This document shows, in pieces, positions 9,278-23,374 of a stretch of 64,000 bases of DNA (positions within the stretch are counted from its first letter, which is position 1; every line of letters starts with the position of its first letter). The DNA lies in contig NC_086032.1 of assembly GCF_036323735.1 (NCBI RefSeq), positions 47,113,335 through 47,177,334 of the forward strand, read 5' to 3'. The notes under the pieces are model-generated. The model did not search any database and had not been told where the DNA came from. It saw nothing but the letters and a program-made list of their open reading frames with translations. The stretch comes from Rattus norvegicus (Eukaryota; Chordata; Mammalia; Rodentia; Muridae). Made by a program: the position numbers and the translations under genes.

Positions 9278-12200
9278 CGGGCTCTTATAATATATTTACT
9301 TTTAAAGATTTATCAATATTTCTTGAACCGAATCTCAGTAATTGGGAAATTCATTTAATTCCTAGTAGGCCGCAATAGTAATAAGTGGACTGATCAGGAT
9401 GTAGAAAAATTTTGAGGAATTGAATCTAAATTTCTAGGTGAATTCAGTGAGTTCCCAATGGGACATGCTTGTATGAGTGTGCTTTCCAATGTATAGCAAC
9501 ATTTTAAGTAACGGAATGTAAGTATCATGGTGAGTTCTGTAGGTTCCAAATAGGATCGCATGTAATAAGCTTGTTATTTAAGATAGAACAAGGTTTTAAC
9601 GAACTGAAGCACTGTTTCAATTTGAATTCAGTTACTTCCCAGTAGCAGGCTCTTGCAATATGTGTACTTTTAAAGATTTATCAAAATTTGCTGAGCCGAA
9701 TCTCAGTAACTTGGTGAGTTCAGTTAGATCCTAGTAGGCCGCAATAGTAATAAGTGGTCTCATCGGGATATAGAAAAATTTTCAAGTATTGAATCAAATT
9801 GGCGAATTCAGTGAGTTCCCAATGGGACATGCCTGTATGAGTGTGCATTTCAATATATAGCAAAATTTTAAGTAACGGAATTTAAGTATCATGGTGAATT
9901 CAGTAGTTTCCCAATAGGATCTCATGTAATAAGCATGTTATTCTAGATAGAGCAACGTTTTAACGACCTGCAACACTGTTTCTTTGTGAATTCAGTTAGT
10001 TCCCAGGAGCAGGCTCTTGTAATATGTGTACTTTTAAAGATTTATCAAAATTTGTTGAGCTGAATCTCAGTAACTTGGCGAATTTAGTTAGTTCCTAGTA
10101 GGCCGCAATAGTAATAAGTGGACTGATCGGGATATAGAAAAATTTTCAAGTATTGAATCAAAATGGCGAATTCAGTGAGTTCCCAATGGGACATGCTTGT
10201 ATGAGTGTGCTTTTTAATATATAGCAACATTTTAAGGAACTGAATCTATGTATCACGTTGACTTCAGTAGTTTCCCAATAGGATTCAGAAGGAATAAGCT
10301 CGTTATTCAAGATAGAGCAACGTTTTAACGAACTGCAACACTGTTTCTTTGTGAATTCAGTTAGTTCCCAGGAGCAGGCTCTTGTAATATGTGTACTTTT
10401 AAAGATTTATCAAAATTTGGTGAGATGAATCTCAGTAACTTGGTGAATTCAGTTAGTTCCTAGTAGGCCGCAATAGTAATAAGTGGACTGATCGGGATAT
10501 AGAAAAATTTTCAAGTATTGAATCAAATTGGCGAATTCAGTGAGTTCCCAATGGGACATGCTTGTATGAGTGTGCTTTTCAATATATAGCAACATTTTAA
10601 GGAACTGAATCTATGTATAACGTTGACCTCAGTAGTTTCCCAATAGGATTCAGAAGGAATAAGCTCGTTATTCAAGATAGAGCAACGTTTTAAAGAACTG
10701 AAACACTGTTTCTTTGTGAATTCAGTTAGTTCCCCTTAGCAGGCTCTTGTAATATGTGTACTTTTAAAGATTTATCAACATTTGGTGAGCTGAATCTCAG
10801 TAACTTAGTGAATTCATTTAGTTCCTAGTAGGCCGCAATAGTAATAAGTGGACTGCTCGGGATATAGAAAAATTGTGACGAATTGAATTAAATTTCTAGG
10901 TGAATTCATTGAGTTCCCAATGGGACATGTTTGTATGAGGGTGCTTTTCAATATAAAGCAACTTTTTAAGTAACGGAATCTAAGTATCATGGTGAATTCT
11001 CTAGGTTCCCAATAGGATCTTATGTAATATACATGTTATTTAAGATGGAGCAACGTTTTAAAGAACTGAAACACTGTTTCTTTGTGAATTCAGTTACTTA
11101 CCAGTAGCAGGCTCTTGTAAAATGTGTACTTTTAAGGATTTATCAAAATTTGGTGAGCCGAATCTCAGTAAATTTGTGAATTCAGTTAATTCCTTGTAGG
11201 CCGCATAGTAATAAGTGGACTGTTCGGGATGTAGAAAAATTTTTACAAATGGAATCAAAATTTCTAGGCGAATTCAGTGCGTTCTCAATGAGACATGCTT
11301 GTATTAGTGTGCTTTACAATATATAGCAACATTTATGTAACGGAATCTAAGTATCATGGTGAATTCAGTAGTTTCCAATAAGATTCTCATGTCAGTATCT
11401 CATTATCAGTATTTCTTGAGCCGAATCTCACTAATTGGTGAATTCATTTAGTTCCCAGTAGGGCGCAATAGTAATAAGTGGACTGTTCAGGATATAGAAA
11501 AATTTTCAAGTATTGAATCAAATTGGCGAATTCAGTGAGAATGTGTACTTTTAAAGATTTATCAAAATTTGCTGAGTCGAATCTCAGTAACTTGGTGAAT
11601 TCAGTTAGTTCCCAGTAGGCCACAGTAGTAATGAGTGGACTATTCGGGATATAGAAAAATTTTCACGTATTGAATCAAATAGGCGAATTCAGTTAGGTCC
11701 CAATGGGACATGCTTGTATTAGTGTGCATTTCAATATATAGCAACATTTTAAGGAACTGATTCTATGTATCACGTTGAATTCAGTAGTTTCCCCCTACGA
11801 TTAACATGTAATAAGCTTGTTATTCAAGATAGAGCAACGTTTAACCGAACTGAAACACTGTTTCTTTGTGAATTCAGTTACTTCCCAGTAGCGGGCTCTT
11901 GTAATATATGTACTTTTAAAGAATTATCAATATTTCGTGAGCCGAATCTCAGTAATTGGTGAATTCATTTAGTTCCCAGTAGTGCGCAATAGTAATAAGT
12001 GGACTGTTCAGGATATAGAAAAATTTTCAAGTATTGAATCAAATTGGCGAATTCAGTGAGTTCCCATGGGACATGCCTGTATGAGTGTGCATTTCAATAT
12101 ATAGCAAAATTTTAAGTAACGGAATTTAAGTATCATGGTGAATTCAGTAGTTTCCCAATAGGAATCTCATGTAATAAGCTTGTTATTCAAGATAGAGCAA

Positions 12201-14098
12201 CGTTTTAACGAACTGCAACACTGTTTCTTTGTGAATTCAGTTAGTTCCCAGGAGCAGGCTCTTGTAATATATGTACTTTTAAAGATTTATCAATAATTCT
12301 TGAGCCAAATATCAGTAATTGGTGAATTCATTTAATGCCTAGTATGCCGGAATAGTAATAAGTGGACTGTTCGGGATATAGAAAAATTTTCACGAAATGA
12401 ATCAATATTTCTAGACGAATTCAGTGAGTTCCCCATGGGACAGGCTTGTATGAGTGTGCATTTCAATATATAGCAAAATTTTAAGTAACGGAATTTAAGT
12501 ATCATGGTGAATTCAGTAGTTTCCCAATAGGATTCTCATGTAATAAGCTTGTTATTCAATAAATAGCAACGTTTTAACGAACTGTAACACTGTTTCTTTG
12601 TGAATTCAGTCAGTTCCCAGTAGCAGGCTCTTGTAATATGTGTACTTTTAAAGATTTATCAAAATTTGGTGAGCTGAATCTCAGTCACTTGGTGAATTCA
12701 TTTAGTTCCCAGTAGGCCGCAATAGTAATAAGTGGACGGTTTCGGGATATAGAAAAATTTTGACGAATTGAATCAAAATTTCTTGGTAAATTCAGTGACT
12801 TCCCAATGGGACATGCTTGTATGAGTGTGCTTTTCAATATATGGAAACATTTAAGGACAGAATCTAAGTATCATGGTGAATTCTGCAGGTTCCCAATATA
12901 ATCGCATGTAATAAGCTAGTTATTTAAGATAGAGCAAGGTTTTAACGAACTGAAACACTGTTTCCTTGTGAATTCAGTTAGTTCCCAGGAGCAGGCTCTT
13001 GCAATATGTGTACTTTTAAAGATTTATGAAAATTTGCTGAGCCGAATCTCAGTAACTTGGTGACTTCAGTTAGTTCCTAGTAGGCAGCAATAGTAATAAG
13101 TGGACTGCAGGGGATATAGAAAATTTTGACCAATTGAATCAAAATTTCTAGGTGAATTCAGTGAGTTCCCAATGGGACATTCTTGTATTAGTGTGCATTT
13201 CAATATATAGCAACATTTTAAGGAACTGATTCTATGTATCACGTTGAATTCAGTAGTTTCCCAATAGGATTAACATGTAATAAGCTTTTTATTCAAGATA
13301 GAGCAACGTTTTAACGAACTGAAACACTGTTTCTTATTGAATTCAGTTAGTTACCAGTAGCAGGCTCCTGTAATATTTGTACTTTTAAAAATTTATCAAA
13401 ATTTGGTGAGCTGAATCTCATTAACTTGGTGAATTCAGTTAGTTCCTAGTAGGCCGCAATAGTAATAAATGGACGGCTTGGGTTATAGAAAAATTTTGAC
13501 GCATTGAATCATAATTTCTGGGTGAATTCAGTGAGTTCCCGATGGGACATGCTTGTATGAGGGTGCTTTCCAATATATGGCAACATTTTAAGTAACAGAA
13601 TGTAAGTATCATGGTGAGTTCTGTAGGTTCCAAATAGGATCGCATGTAATAAGCTTGTTATTTAATATAGAGCAACGTTTTAACAAACTGAAACACTGTT
13701 TCATTTTGAATACAGTTAGTTCCCAGTAGCAGGCTCTTGCAATATGTGTACTTTTAAAGATTTATCAAAATTTGCTGAGCCGAATCTCAGTAACTTGGTG
13801 AATTCAGTTAGTTCCGGATAGGCCGCAGTAGTAATAAGTGGACTTTTCAGGATATAGAAAAATTGTCACGAATGGAATGAATATTTCTACGCGAATTCAC
13901 TGAGTTCCCAATGGGACATGCTTCTATGAGGGTGCTTTTCAATATATAGCAACCTTTTAAGGAACGGAATCTAAGTATCATGCGAATTCAGTTGTTTCCC
14001 AATAGGATTCGCATGTAATAAGCATGTTCTTCAAGATAGAGCAACGTTTAACCGAACTGAAACACTGTTTCTTTGTGAATTCTGTTACTTCCCAGTAG
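9278..14098 (+). repeat. HOR A copy 3 (4821 bp, full length)
   Basis: It starts at the CGGGCTCTTATAATATATTT boundary and has all 13 units. It shares C at 9635 (GTTACTTCCC) with copy 1 only, and C at 12372 (GTTCGGG) with copies 4 and 5. I saw no other differences from copy 1 at the positions compared. Confidence 0.94.
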
Positions 14099-17000
14099 CG
14101 GGCTCTTATAATATATTTACTTTTAAAGATTTATCAATATTTCTTGAACCGAATCTCAGTAATTGGGAAATTCATTTAATTCCTAGTAGGCCGCAATAGT
14201 AATAAGTGGACTGATCAGGATGTAGAAAAATTTTGAGGAATTGAATCTAAATTTCTAGGTGAATTCAGTGAGTTCCCAATGGGACATGCTTGTATGAGTG
14301 TGCTTTCCAATGTATAGCAACATTTTAAGTAACGGAATGTAAGTATCATGGTGAGTTCTGTAGGTTCCAAATAGGATCGCATGTAATAAGCTTGTTATTT
14401 AAGATAGAACAAGGTTTTAACGAACTGAAGCACTGTTTCAATTTGAATTCAGTTAGTTCCCAGTAGCAGGCTCTTGCAATATGTGTACTTTTAAAGATTT
14501 ATCAAAATTTGCTGAGCCGAATCTCAGTAACTTGGTGAGTTCAGTTAGATCCTAGTAGGCCGCAATAGTAATAAGTGGTCTCATCGGGATATAGAAAAAT
14601 TTTCAAGTATTGAATCAAATTGGCGAATTCAGTGAGTTCCCAATGGGACATGCCTGTATGAGTGTGCATTTCAATATATAGCAAAATTTTAAGTAACGGA
14701 ATTTAAGTATCATGGTGAATTCAGTAGTTTCCCAATAGGATCTCATGTAATAAGCATGTTATTCTAGATAGAGCAACGTTTTAACGACCTGCAACACTGT
14801 TTCTTTGTGAATTCAGTTAGTTCCCAGGAGCAGGCTCTTGTAATATGTGTACTTTTAAAGATTTATCAAAATTTGTTGAGCTGAATCTCAGTAACTTGGC
14901 GAATTTAGTTAGTTCCTAGTAGGCCGCAATAGTAATAAGTGGACTGATCGGGATATAGAAAAATTTTCAAGTATTGAATCAAAATGGCGAATTCAGTGAG
15001 TTCCCAATGGGACATGCTTGTATGAGTGTGCTTTTTAATATATAGCAACATTTTAAGGAACTGAATCTATGTATCACGTTGACTTCAGTAGTTTCCCAAT
15101 AGGATTCAGAAGGAATAAGCTCGTTATTCAAGATAGAGCAACGTTTTAACGAACTGCAACACTGTTTCTTTGTGAATTCAGTTAGTTCCCAGGAGCAGGC
15201 TCTTGTAATATGTGTACTTTTAAAGATTTATCAAAATTTGGTGAGATGAATCTCAGTAACTTGGTGAATTCAGTTAGTTCCTAGTAGGCCGCAATAGTAA
15301 TAAGTGGACTGATCGGGATATAGAAAAATTTTCAAGTATTGAATCAAATTGGCGAATTCAGTGAGTTCCCAATGGGACATGCTTGTATGAGTGTGCTTTT
15401 CAATATATAGCAACATTTTAAGGAACTGAATCTATGTATAACGTTGACCTCAGTAGTTTCCCAATAGGATTCAGAAGGAATAAGCTCGTTATTCAAGATA
15501 GAGCAACGTTTTAAAGAACTGAAACACTGTTTCTTTGTGAATTCAGTTAGTTCCCCTTAGCAGGCTCTTGTAATATGTGTACTTTTAAAGATTTATCAAC
15601 ATTTGGTGAGCTGAATCTCAGTAACTTAGTGAATTCATTTAGTTCCTAGTAGGCCGCAATAGTAATAAGTGGACTGCTCGGGATATAGAAAAATTGTGAC
15701 GAATTGAATTAAATTTCTAGGTGAATTCATTGAGTTCCCAATGGGACATGTTTGTATGAGGGTGCTTTTCAATATAAAGCAACTTTTTAAGTAACGGAAT
15801 CTAAGTATCATGGTGAATTCTCTAGGTTCCCAATAGGATCTTATGTAATATACATGTTATTTAAGATGGAGCAACGTTTTAAAGAACTGAAACACTGTTT
15901 CTTTGTGAATTCAGTTACTTACCAGTAGCAGGCTCTTGTAAAATGTGTACTTTTAAGGATTTATCAAAATTTGGTGAGCCGAATCTCAGTAAATTTGTGA
16001 ATTCAGTTAATTCCTTGTAGGCCGCATAGTAATAAGTGGACTGTTCGGGATGTAGAAAAATTTTTACAAATGGAATCAAAATTTCTAGGCGAATTCAGTG
16101 CGTTCTCAATGAGACATGCTTGTATTAGTGTGCTTTACAATATATAGCAACATTTATGTAACGGAATCTAAGTATCATGGTGAATTCAGTAGTTTCCAAT
16201 AAGATTCTCATGTCAGTATCTCATTATCAGTATTTCTTGAGCCGAATCTCACTAATTGGTGAATTCATTTAGTTCCCAGTAGGGCGCAATAGTAATAAGT
16301 GGACTGTTCAGGATATAGAAAAATTTTCAAGTATTGAATCAAATTGGCGAATTCAGTGAGAATGTGTACTTTTAAAGATTTATCAAAATTTGCTGAGTCG
16401 AATCTCAGTAACTTGGTGAATTCAGTTAGTTCCCAGTAGGCCACAGTAGTAATGAGTGGACTATTCGGGATATAGAAAAATTTTCACGTATTGAATCAAA
16501 TAGGCGAATTCAGTTAGGTCCCAATGGGACATGCTTGTATTAGTGTGCATTTCAATATATAGCAACATTTTAAGGAACTGATTCTATGTATCACGTTGAA
16601 TTCAGTAGTTTCCCCCTACGATTAACATGTAATAAGCTTGTTATTCAAGATAGAGCAACGTTTAACCGAACTGAAACACTGTTTCTTTGTGAATTCAGTT
16701 ACTTCCCAGTAGCGGGCTCTTGTAATATATGTACTTTTAAAGAATTATCAATATTTCGTGAGCCGAATCTCAGTAATTGGTGAATTCATTTAGTTCCCAG
16801 TAGTGCGCAATAGTAATAAGTGGACTGTTCAGGATATAGAAAAATTTTCAAGTATTGAATCAAATTGGCGAATTCAGTGAGTTCCCATGGGACATGCCTG
16901 TATGAGTGTGCATTTCAATATATAGCAAAATTTTAAGTAACGGAATTTAAGTATCATGGTGAATTCAGTAGTTTCCCAATAGGAATCTCATGTAATAAGC

Positions 17001-18919
17001 TTGTTATTCAAGATAGAGCAACGTTTTAACGAACTGCAACACTGTTTCTTTGTGAATTCAGTTAGTTCCCAGGAGCAGGCTCTTGTAATATATGTACTTT
17101 TAAAGATTTATCAATAATTCTTGAGCCAAATATCAGTAATTGGTGAATTCATTTAATGCCTAGTATGCCGGAATAGTAATAAGTGGACTGTTCGGGATAT
17201 AGAAAAATTTTCACGAAATGAATCAATATTTCTAGACGAATTCAGTGAGTTCCCCATGGGACAGGCTTGTATGAGTGTGCATTTCAATATATAGCAAAAT
17301 TTTAAGTAACGGAATTTAAGTATCATGGTGAATTCAGTAGTTTCCCAATAGGATTCTCATGTAATAAGCTTGTTATTCAATAAATAGCAACGTTTTAACG
17401 AACTGTAACACTGTTTCTTTGTGAATTCAGTCAGTTCCCAGTAGCAGGCTCTTGTAATATGTGTACTTTTAAAGATTTATCAAAATTTGGTGAGCTGAAT
17501 CTCAGTCACTTGGTGAATTCATTTAGTTCCCAGTAGGCCGCAATAGTAATAAGTGGACGGTTTCGGGATATAGAAAAATTTTGACGAATTGAATCAAAAT
17601 TTCTTGGTAAATTCAGTGACTTCCCAATGGGACATGCTTGTATGAGTGTGCTTTTCAATATATGGAAACATTTAAGGACAGAATCTAAGTATCATGGTGA
17701 ATTCTGCAGGTTCCCAATATAATCGCATGTAATAAGCTAGTTATTTAAGATAGAGCAAGGTTTTAACGAACTGAAACACTGTTTCCTTGTGAATTCAGTT
17801 AGTTCCCAGGAGCAGGCTCTTGCAATATGTGTACTTTTAAAGATTTATGAAAATTTGCTGAGCCGAATCTCAGTAACTTGGTGACTTCAGTTAGTTCCTA
17901 GTAGGCAGCAATAGTAATAAGTGGACTGCAGGGGATATAGAAAATTTTGACCAATTGAATCAAAATTTCTAGGTGAATTCAGTGAGTTCCCAATGGGACA
18001 TTCTTGTATTAGTGTGCATTTCAATATATAGCAACATTTTAAGGAACTGATTCTATGTATCACGTTGAATTCAGTAGTTTCCCAATAGGATTAACATGTA
18101 ATAAGCTTTTTATTCAAGATAGAGCAACGTTTTAACGAACTGAAACACTGTTTCTTATTGAATTCAGTTAGTTACCAGTAGCAGGCTCCTGTAATATTTG
18201 TACTTTTAAAAATTTATCAAAATTTGGTGAGCTGAATCTCATTAACTTGGTGAATTCAGTTAGTTCCTAGTAGGCCGCAATAGTAATAAATGGACGGCTT
18301 GGGTTATAGAAAAATTTTGACGCACTGAATCATAATTTCTGGGTGAATTCAGTGAGTTCCCGATGGGACATGCTTGTATGAGGGTGCTTTCCAATATATG
18401 GCAACATTTTAAGTAACAGAATGTAAGTATCATGGTGAGTTCTGTAGGTTCCAAATAGGATCGCATGTAATAAGCTTGTTATTTAATATAGAGCAACGTT
18501 TTAACAAACTGAAACACTGTTTCATTTTGAATACAGTTAGTTCCCAGTAGCAGGCTCTTGCAATATGTGTACTTTTAAAGATTTATCAAAATTTGCTGAG
18601 CCGAATCTCAGTAACTTGGTGAATTCAGTTAGTTCCGGATAGGCCGCAGTAGTAATAAGTGGACTTTTCAGGATATAGAAAAATTGTCACGAATGGAATG
18701 AATATTTCTACGCGAATTCACTGAGTTCCCAATGGGACATGCTTCTATGAGGGTGCTTTTCAATATATAGCAACCTTTTAAGGAACGGAATCTAAGTATC
18801 ATGCGAATTCAGTTGTTTCCCAATAGGATTCGCATGTAATAAGCATGTTCTTCAAGATAGAGCAACGTTTAACCGAACTGAAACACTGTTTCTTTGTGAA
18901 TTCTGTTACTTCCCAGTAG
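14099..18919 (+). repeat. HOR A copy 4 (4821 bp, full length)
   Basis: It is a full 13-unit copy. It has G at 14456 (GTTAGTTCCC) and C at 17193 (GTTCGGG). A private change near 18325 gives GCACTGAATC where the other copies read GCATTGAATC. Confidence 0.94.
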
Positions 18920-21900
18920 CGGGCTCTTATAATATATTTACTTTTAAAGATTTATCAATATTTCTTGAACCGAATCTCAGTAATTGGGAAATTCATTTAA
19001 TTCCTAGTAGGCCGCAATAGTAATAAGTGGACTGATCAGGATGTAGAAAAATTTTGAGGAATTGAATCTAAATTTCTAGGTGAATTCAGTGAGTTCCCAA
19101 TGGGACATGCTTGTATGAGTGTGCTTTCCAATGTATAGCAACATTTTAAGTAACGGAATGTAAGTATCATGGTGAGTTCTGTAGGTTCCAAATAGGATCG
19201 CATGTAATAAGCTTGTTATTTAAGATAGAACAAGGTTTTAACGAACTGAAGCACTGTTTCAATTTGAATTCAGTTAGTTCCCAGTAGCAGGCTCTTGCAA
19301 TATGTGTACTTTTAAAGATTTATCAAAATTTGCTGAGCCGAATCTCAGTAACTTGGTGAGTTCAGTTAGATCCTAGTAGGCCGCAATAGTAATAAGTGGT
19401 CTCATCGGGATATAGAAAAATTTTCAAGTATTGAATCAAATTGGCGAATTCAGTGAGTTCCCAATGGGACATGCCTGTATGAGTGTGCATTTCAATATAT
19501 AGCAAAATTTTAAGTAACGGAATTTAAGTATCATGGTGAATTCAGTAGTTTCCCAATAGGATCTCATGTAATAAGCATGTTATTCTAGATAGAGCAACGT
19601 TTTAACGACCTGCAACACTGTTTCTTTGTGAATTCAGTTAGTTCCCAGGAGCAGGCTCTTGTAATATGTGTACTTTTAAAGATTTATCAAAATTTGGTGA
19701 GATGAATCTCAGTAACTTGGTGAATTCAGTTAGTTCCTAGTAGGCCGCAATAGTAATAAGTGGACTGATCGGGATATAGAAAAATTTTCAAGTATTGAAT
19801 CAAATTGGCGAATTCAGTGAGTTCCCAATGGGACATGCTTGTATGAGTGTGCTTTTCAATATATAGCAACATTTTAAGGAACTGAATCTATGTATAACGT
19901 TGACCTCAGTAGTTTCCCAATAGGATTCAGAAGGAATAAGCTCGTTATTCAAGATAGAGCAACGTTTTAAAGAACTGAAACACTGTTTCTTTGTGAATTC
20001 AGTTAGTTCCCCTTAGCAGGCTCTTGTAATATGTGTACTTTTAAAGATTTATCAACATTTGGTGAGCTGAATCTCAGTAACTTAGTGAATTCATTTAGTT
20101 CCTAGTAGGCCGCAGTAGTAATAAGTGGACTGCTCGGGATATAGAAAAATTGTGACAAATTGAATTAAATTTCTAGGTGAATTCATTGAGTTCCCAATGG
20201 GACATGTTTGTATGAGGGTGCTTTTCAATATAAAGCAACTTTTTAAGTAACGGAATCTAAGTATCATGGTGAATTCTCTAGGTTCCCAATAGGATCTTAT
20301 GTAATATACATGTTATTTAAGATGGAGCAACGTTTTAAAGAACTGAAACACTGTTTCTTTGTGAATTCAGTTACTTACCAGTAGCAGGCTCTTGTAAAAT
20401 GTGTACTTTTAAGGATTTATCAAAATTTGGTGAGCCGAATCTCAGTAAATTTGTGAATTCAGTTAATTCCTTGTAGGCCGCATAGTAATAAGTGGACTGT
20501 TCGGGATGTAGAAAAATTTTTACAAATGGAATCAAAATTTCTAGGCGAATTCAGTGCGTTCTCAATGAGACATGCTTGTATTAGTGTGCTTTACAATATA
20601 TAGCAACATTTATGTAACGGAATCTAAGTATCATGGTGAATTCAGTAGTTTCCAATAAGATTCTCATGTCAGTATCTCATTATCAGTATTTCTTGAGCCG
20701 AATCTCACTAATTGGTGAATTCATTTAGTTCCCAGTAGGGCGCAATAGTAATAAGTGGACTGTTCAGGATATAGAAAAATTTTCAAGTATTGAATCAAAT
20801 TGGCGAATTCAGTGAGAATGTGTACTTTTAAAGATTTATCAAAATTTGCTGAGTCGAATCTCAGTAACTTGGTGAATTCAGTTAGTTCCCAGTAGGCCAC
20901 AGTAGTAATGAGTGGACTATTCGGGATATAGAAAAATTTTCACGTATTGAATCAAATAGGCGAATTCAGTTAGGTCCCAATGGGACATGCTTGTATTAGT
21001 GTGCATTTCAATATATAGCAACATTTTAAGGAACTGATTCTATGTATCACGTTGAATTCAGTAGTTTCCCCCTACGATTAACATGTAATAAGCTTGTTAT
21101 TCAAGATAGAGCAACGTTTAACCGAACTGAAACACTGTTTCTTTGTGAATTCAGTTACTTCCCAGTAGCGGGCTCTTGTAATATATGTACTTTTAAAGAA
21201 TTATCAATATTTCGTGAGCCGAATCTCAGTAATTGGTGAATTCATTTAGTTCCCAGTAGTGCGCAATAGTAATAAGTGGACTGTTCAGGATATAGAAAAA
21301 TTTTCAAGTATTGAATCAAATTGGCGAATTCAGTGAGTTCCCATGGGACATGCCTGTATGAGTGTGCATTTCAATATATAGCAAAATTTTAAGTAACGGA
21401 ATTTAAGTATCATGGTGAATTCAGTAGTTTCCCAATAGGAATCTCATGTAATAAGCTTGTTATTCAAGATAGAGCAACGTTTTAACGAACTGCAACACTG
21501 TTTCTTTGTGAATTCAGTTAGTTCCCAGGAGCAGGCTCTTGTAATATATGTACTTTTAAAGATTTATCAATAATTCTTGAGCCAAATATCAGTAATTGGT
21601 GAATTCATTTAATGCCTAGTATGCCGGAATAGTAATAAGTGGACTGTTCGGGATATAGAAAAATTTTCACGAAATGAATCAATATTTCTAGACGAATTCA
21701 GTGAGTTCCCCATGGGACAGGCTTGTATGAGTGTGCATTTCAATATATAGCAAAATTTTAAGTAACGGAATTTAAGTATCATGGTGAATTCAGTAGTTTC
21801 CCAATAGGATTCTCATGTAATAAGCTTGTTATTCAATAAATAGCAAAGTTTTAACGAACTGAAACACTGTTTCTTTGTGAATTCAGTCAGTTCCCAGTAG

Positions 21901-23374
21901 CAGGCTCTTGTAATATGTGTACTTTTAAAGATTTATCAAAATTTGGTGAGCTGAATCTCAGTCACTTGGTGAATTCCGTTAGTTCCCAGTAGGCCGCAAT
22001 AGTAATAAGTGGACGGTTTCGGGATATAGAAAAATTTTGACGAATTGAATCAAAATTTCTTGGTAAATTCAGTGACTTCCCAATGGGACATGCTTGTATG
22101 AGTGAGCTTTTCAATATATGGAAACATTTAAGGACAGAATCTAAGTATCATGGTGAATTCTGCAGGTTCCCAATATAATCGCATGTAATAAGCTAGTTAT
22201 TTAAGATAGAGCAAGGTTTTAACGAACTGAAACACTGTTTCCTTGTGAATTCAGTTAGTTCGCAGGAGCAGGCTCTTGCAATATGTGTACTTTTAAAGAT
22301 TTATCAAAATTTGCTGAGCCGAATCTCAGTAACTTGGTGACTCAGTTAGTTCCTAGTAGGCAGCAATAGTAATAAGTGGACTGCAGGGGATATAGAAAAT
22401 TTTGACCAATTGAATCAAAATTTATTGGTGAATTCAGTGAGTTCCCAATGGGACATTCTTGTATTAGTGTGCATTTCAATATATAGCAACATTTTAAGGA
22501 ACTGATTCTATGTATCACGTTGAATTCAGTAGTTTCCCAATAGGATTAACATGTAATAAGCATTTTATTCAAGATAGAGCAACGTTTTAACGAACTGAAA
22601 CACTGTTTCTTATTGAATTCAGTTAGTTACCAGTAGCAGGCTCCTGTAATATTTGTACTTTTAAAAATTTATCAAAATTTGGTGAGCTGAATCTCATTAA
22701 CTTGGTGAATTCAGTTAGTTCCTAGTAGGCCGCAATAGTAATAAATGGACGGCTTGGGTTATAGAAAAATTTTGACGCATTGAATCATAATTTCTGGGTG
22801 AATTCAGTGAGTTCCCGATGGGACATGCTTGTATGAGGGTGCTTTCCAATATATGGCAACATTTTAAGTAACAGAATGTAAGTATCATGGTGAGTTCTGT
22901 AGGTTCCAAATAGGATCGCATGTAATAAGCTTGTTATTTAATATAGAGCAACGTTTTAACAAACTGAAACACTGTTTCATTTTGAATACAGTTAGTTCCC
23001 AGTAGCAGGCTCTTGCAATATGTGTACTTTTAAAGATTTATCAAAATTTGCTGAGCCGAATCTCAGTAACTTGGTGAATTCAGTTAGTTCCGGATAGGCC
23101 GCAGTAGTAATAAGTGGACTTTTCAGGATATAGAAAAATTGTCACGAATGGAATGAATATTTCTACGCGAATTCACTGAGTTCCCAATGGGACATGCTTC
23201 TATGAGGGTGCTTTTCAATATATAGCAACCTTTTAAGGAACGGAATCTAAGTATCATGCGAATTCAGTTGTTTCCCAATAGGATTCGCATGTAATAAGCA
23301 TGTTCTTCAAGATAGAGCAACGTTTAACCGAACTGAAACACTGTTTCTTTGTGAATTCTGTTACTTCCCAGTAG
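18920..23374 (+). repeat. HOR A copy 5 (4455 bp, one monomer missing, mosaic)
   Basis: It lacks the same third monomer as copy 2, with the join at about 19640-19700. It is the most diverged of copies 1-5, and the differences cluster. A few lie near 20115-20160 and many between about 21840 and 22575. From 22600 to 23374 it again matches the other A copies. Confidence 0.92.
21840..22575 (+). repeat. Diverged patch inside HOR A copy 5
   Basis: Within about 735 bp this copy has around ten changes against copies 1-4: AGCAAAGTTTT, GAATTCCGTTAG, GTGAGCTTTTC, GTTCGCAGG, TTATCAAAATTTGC for TTATGAAAATTTGC, GTGACTCAG for GTGACTTCAG, TTTATTGGTG for TTTCTAGGTG, and AAGCATTTTATT. Several are found in the right-hand blocks. 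GTGACTCAG occurs near 31862, 42827 and 51237, TTTATTGGTG near 24987, and AAGCATTTTATT near 43047. Both flanks match A. This looks like a conversion tract or a retained older segment. Confidence 0.75.
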
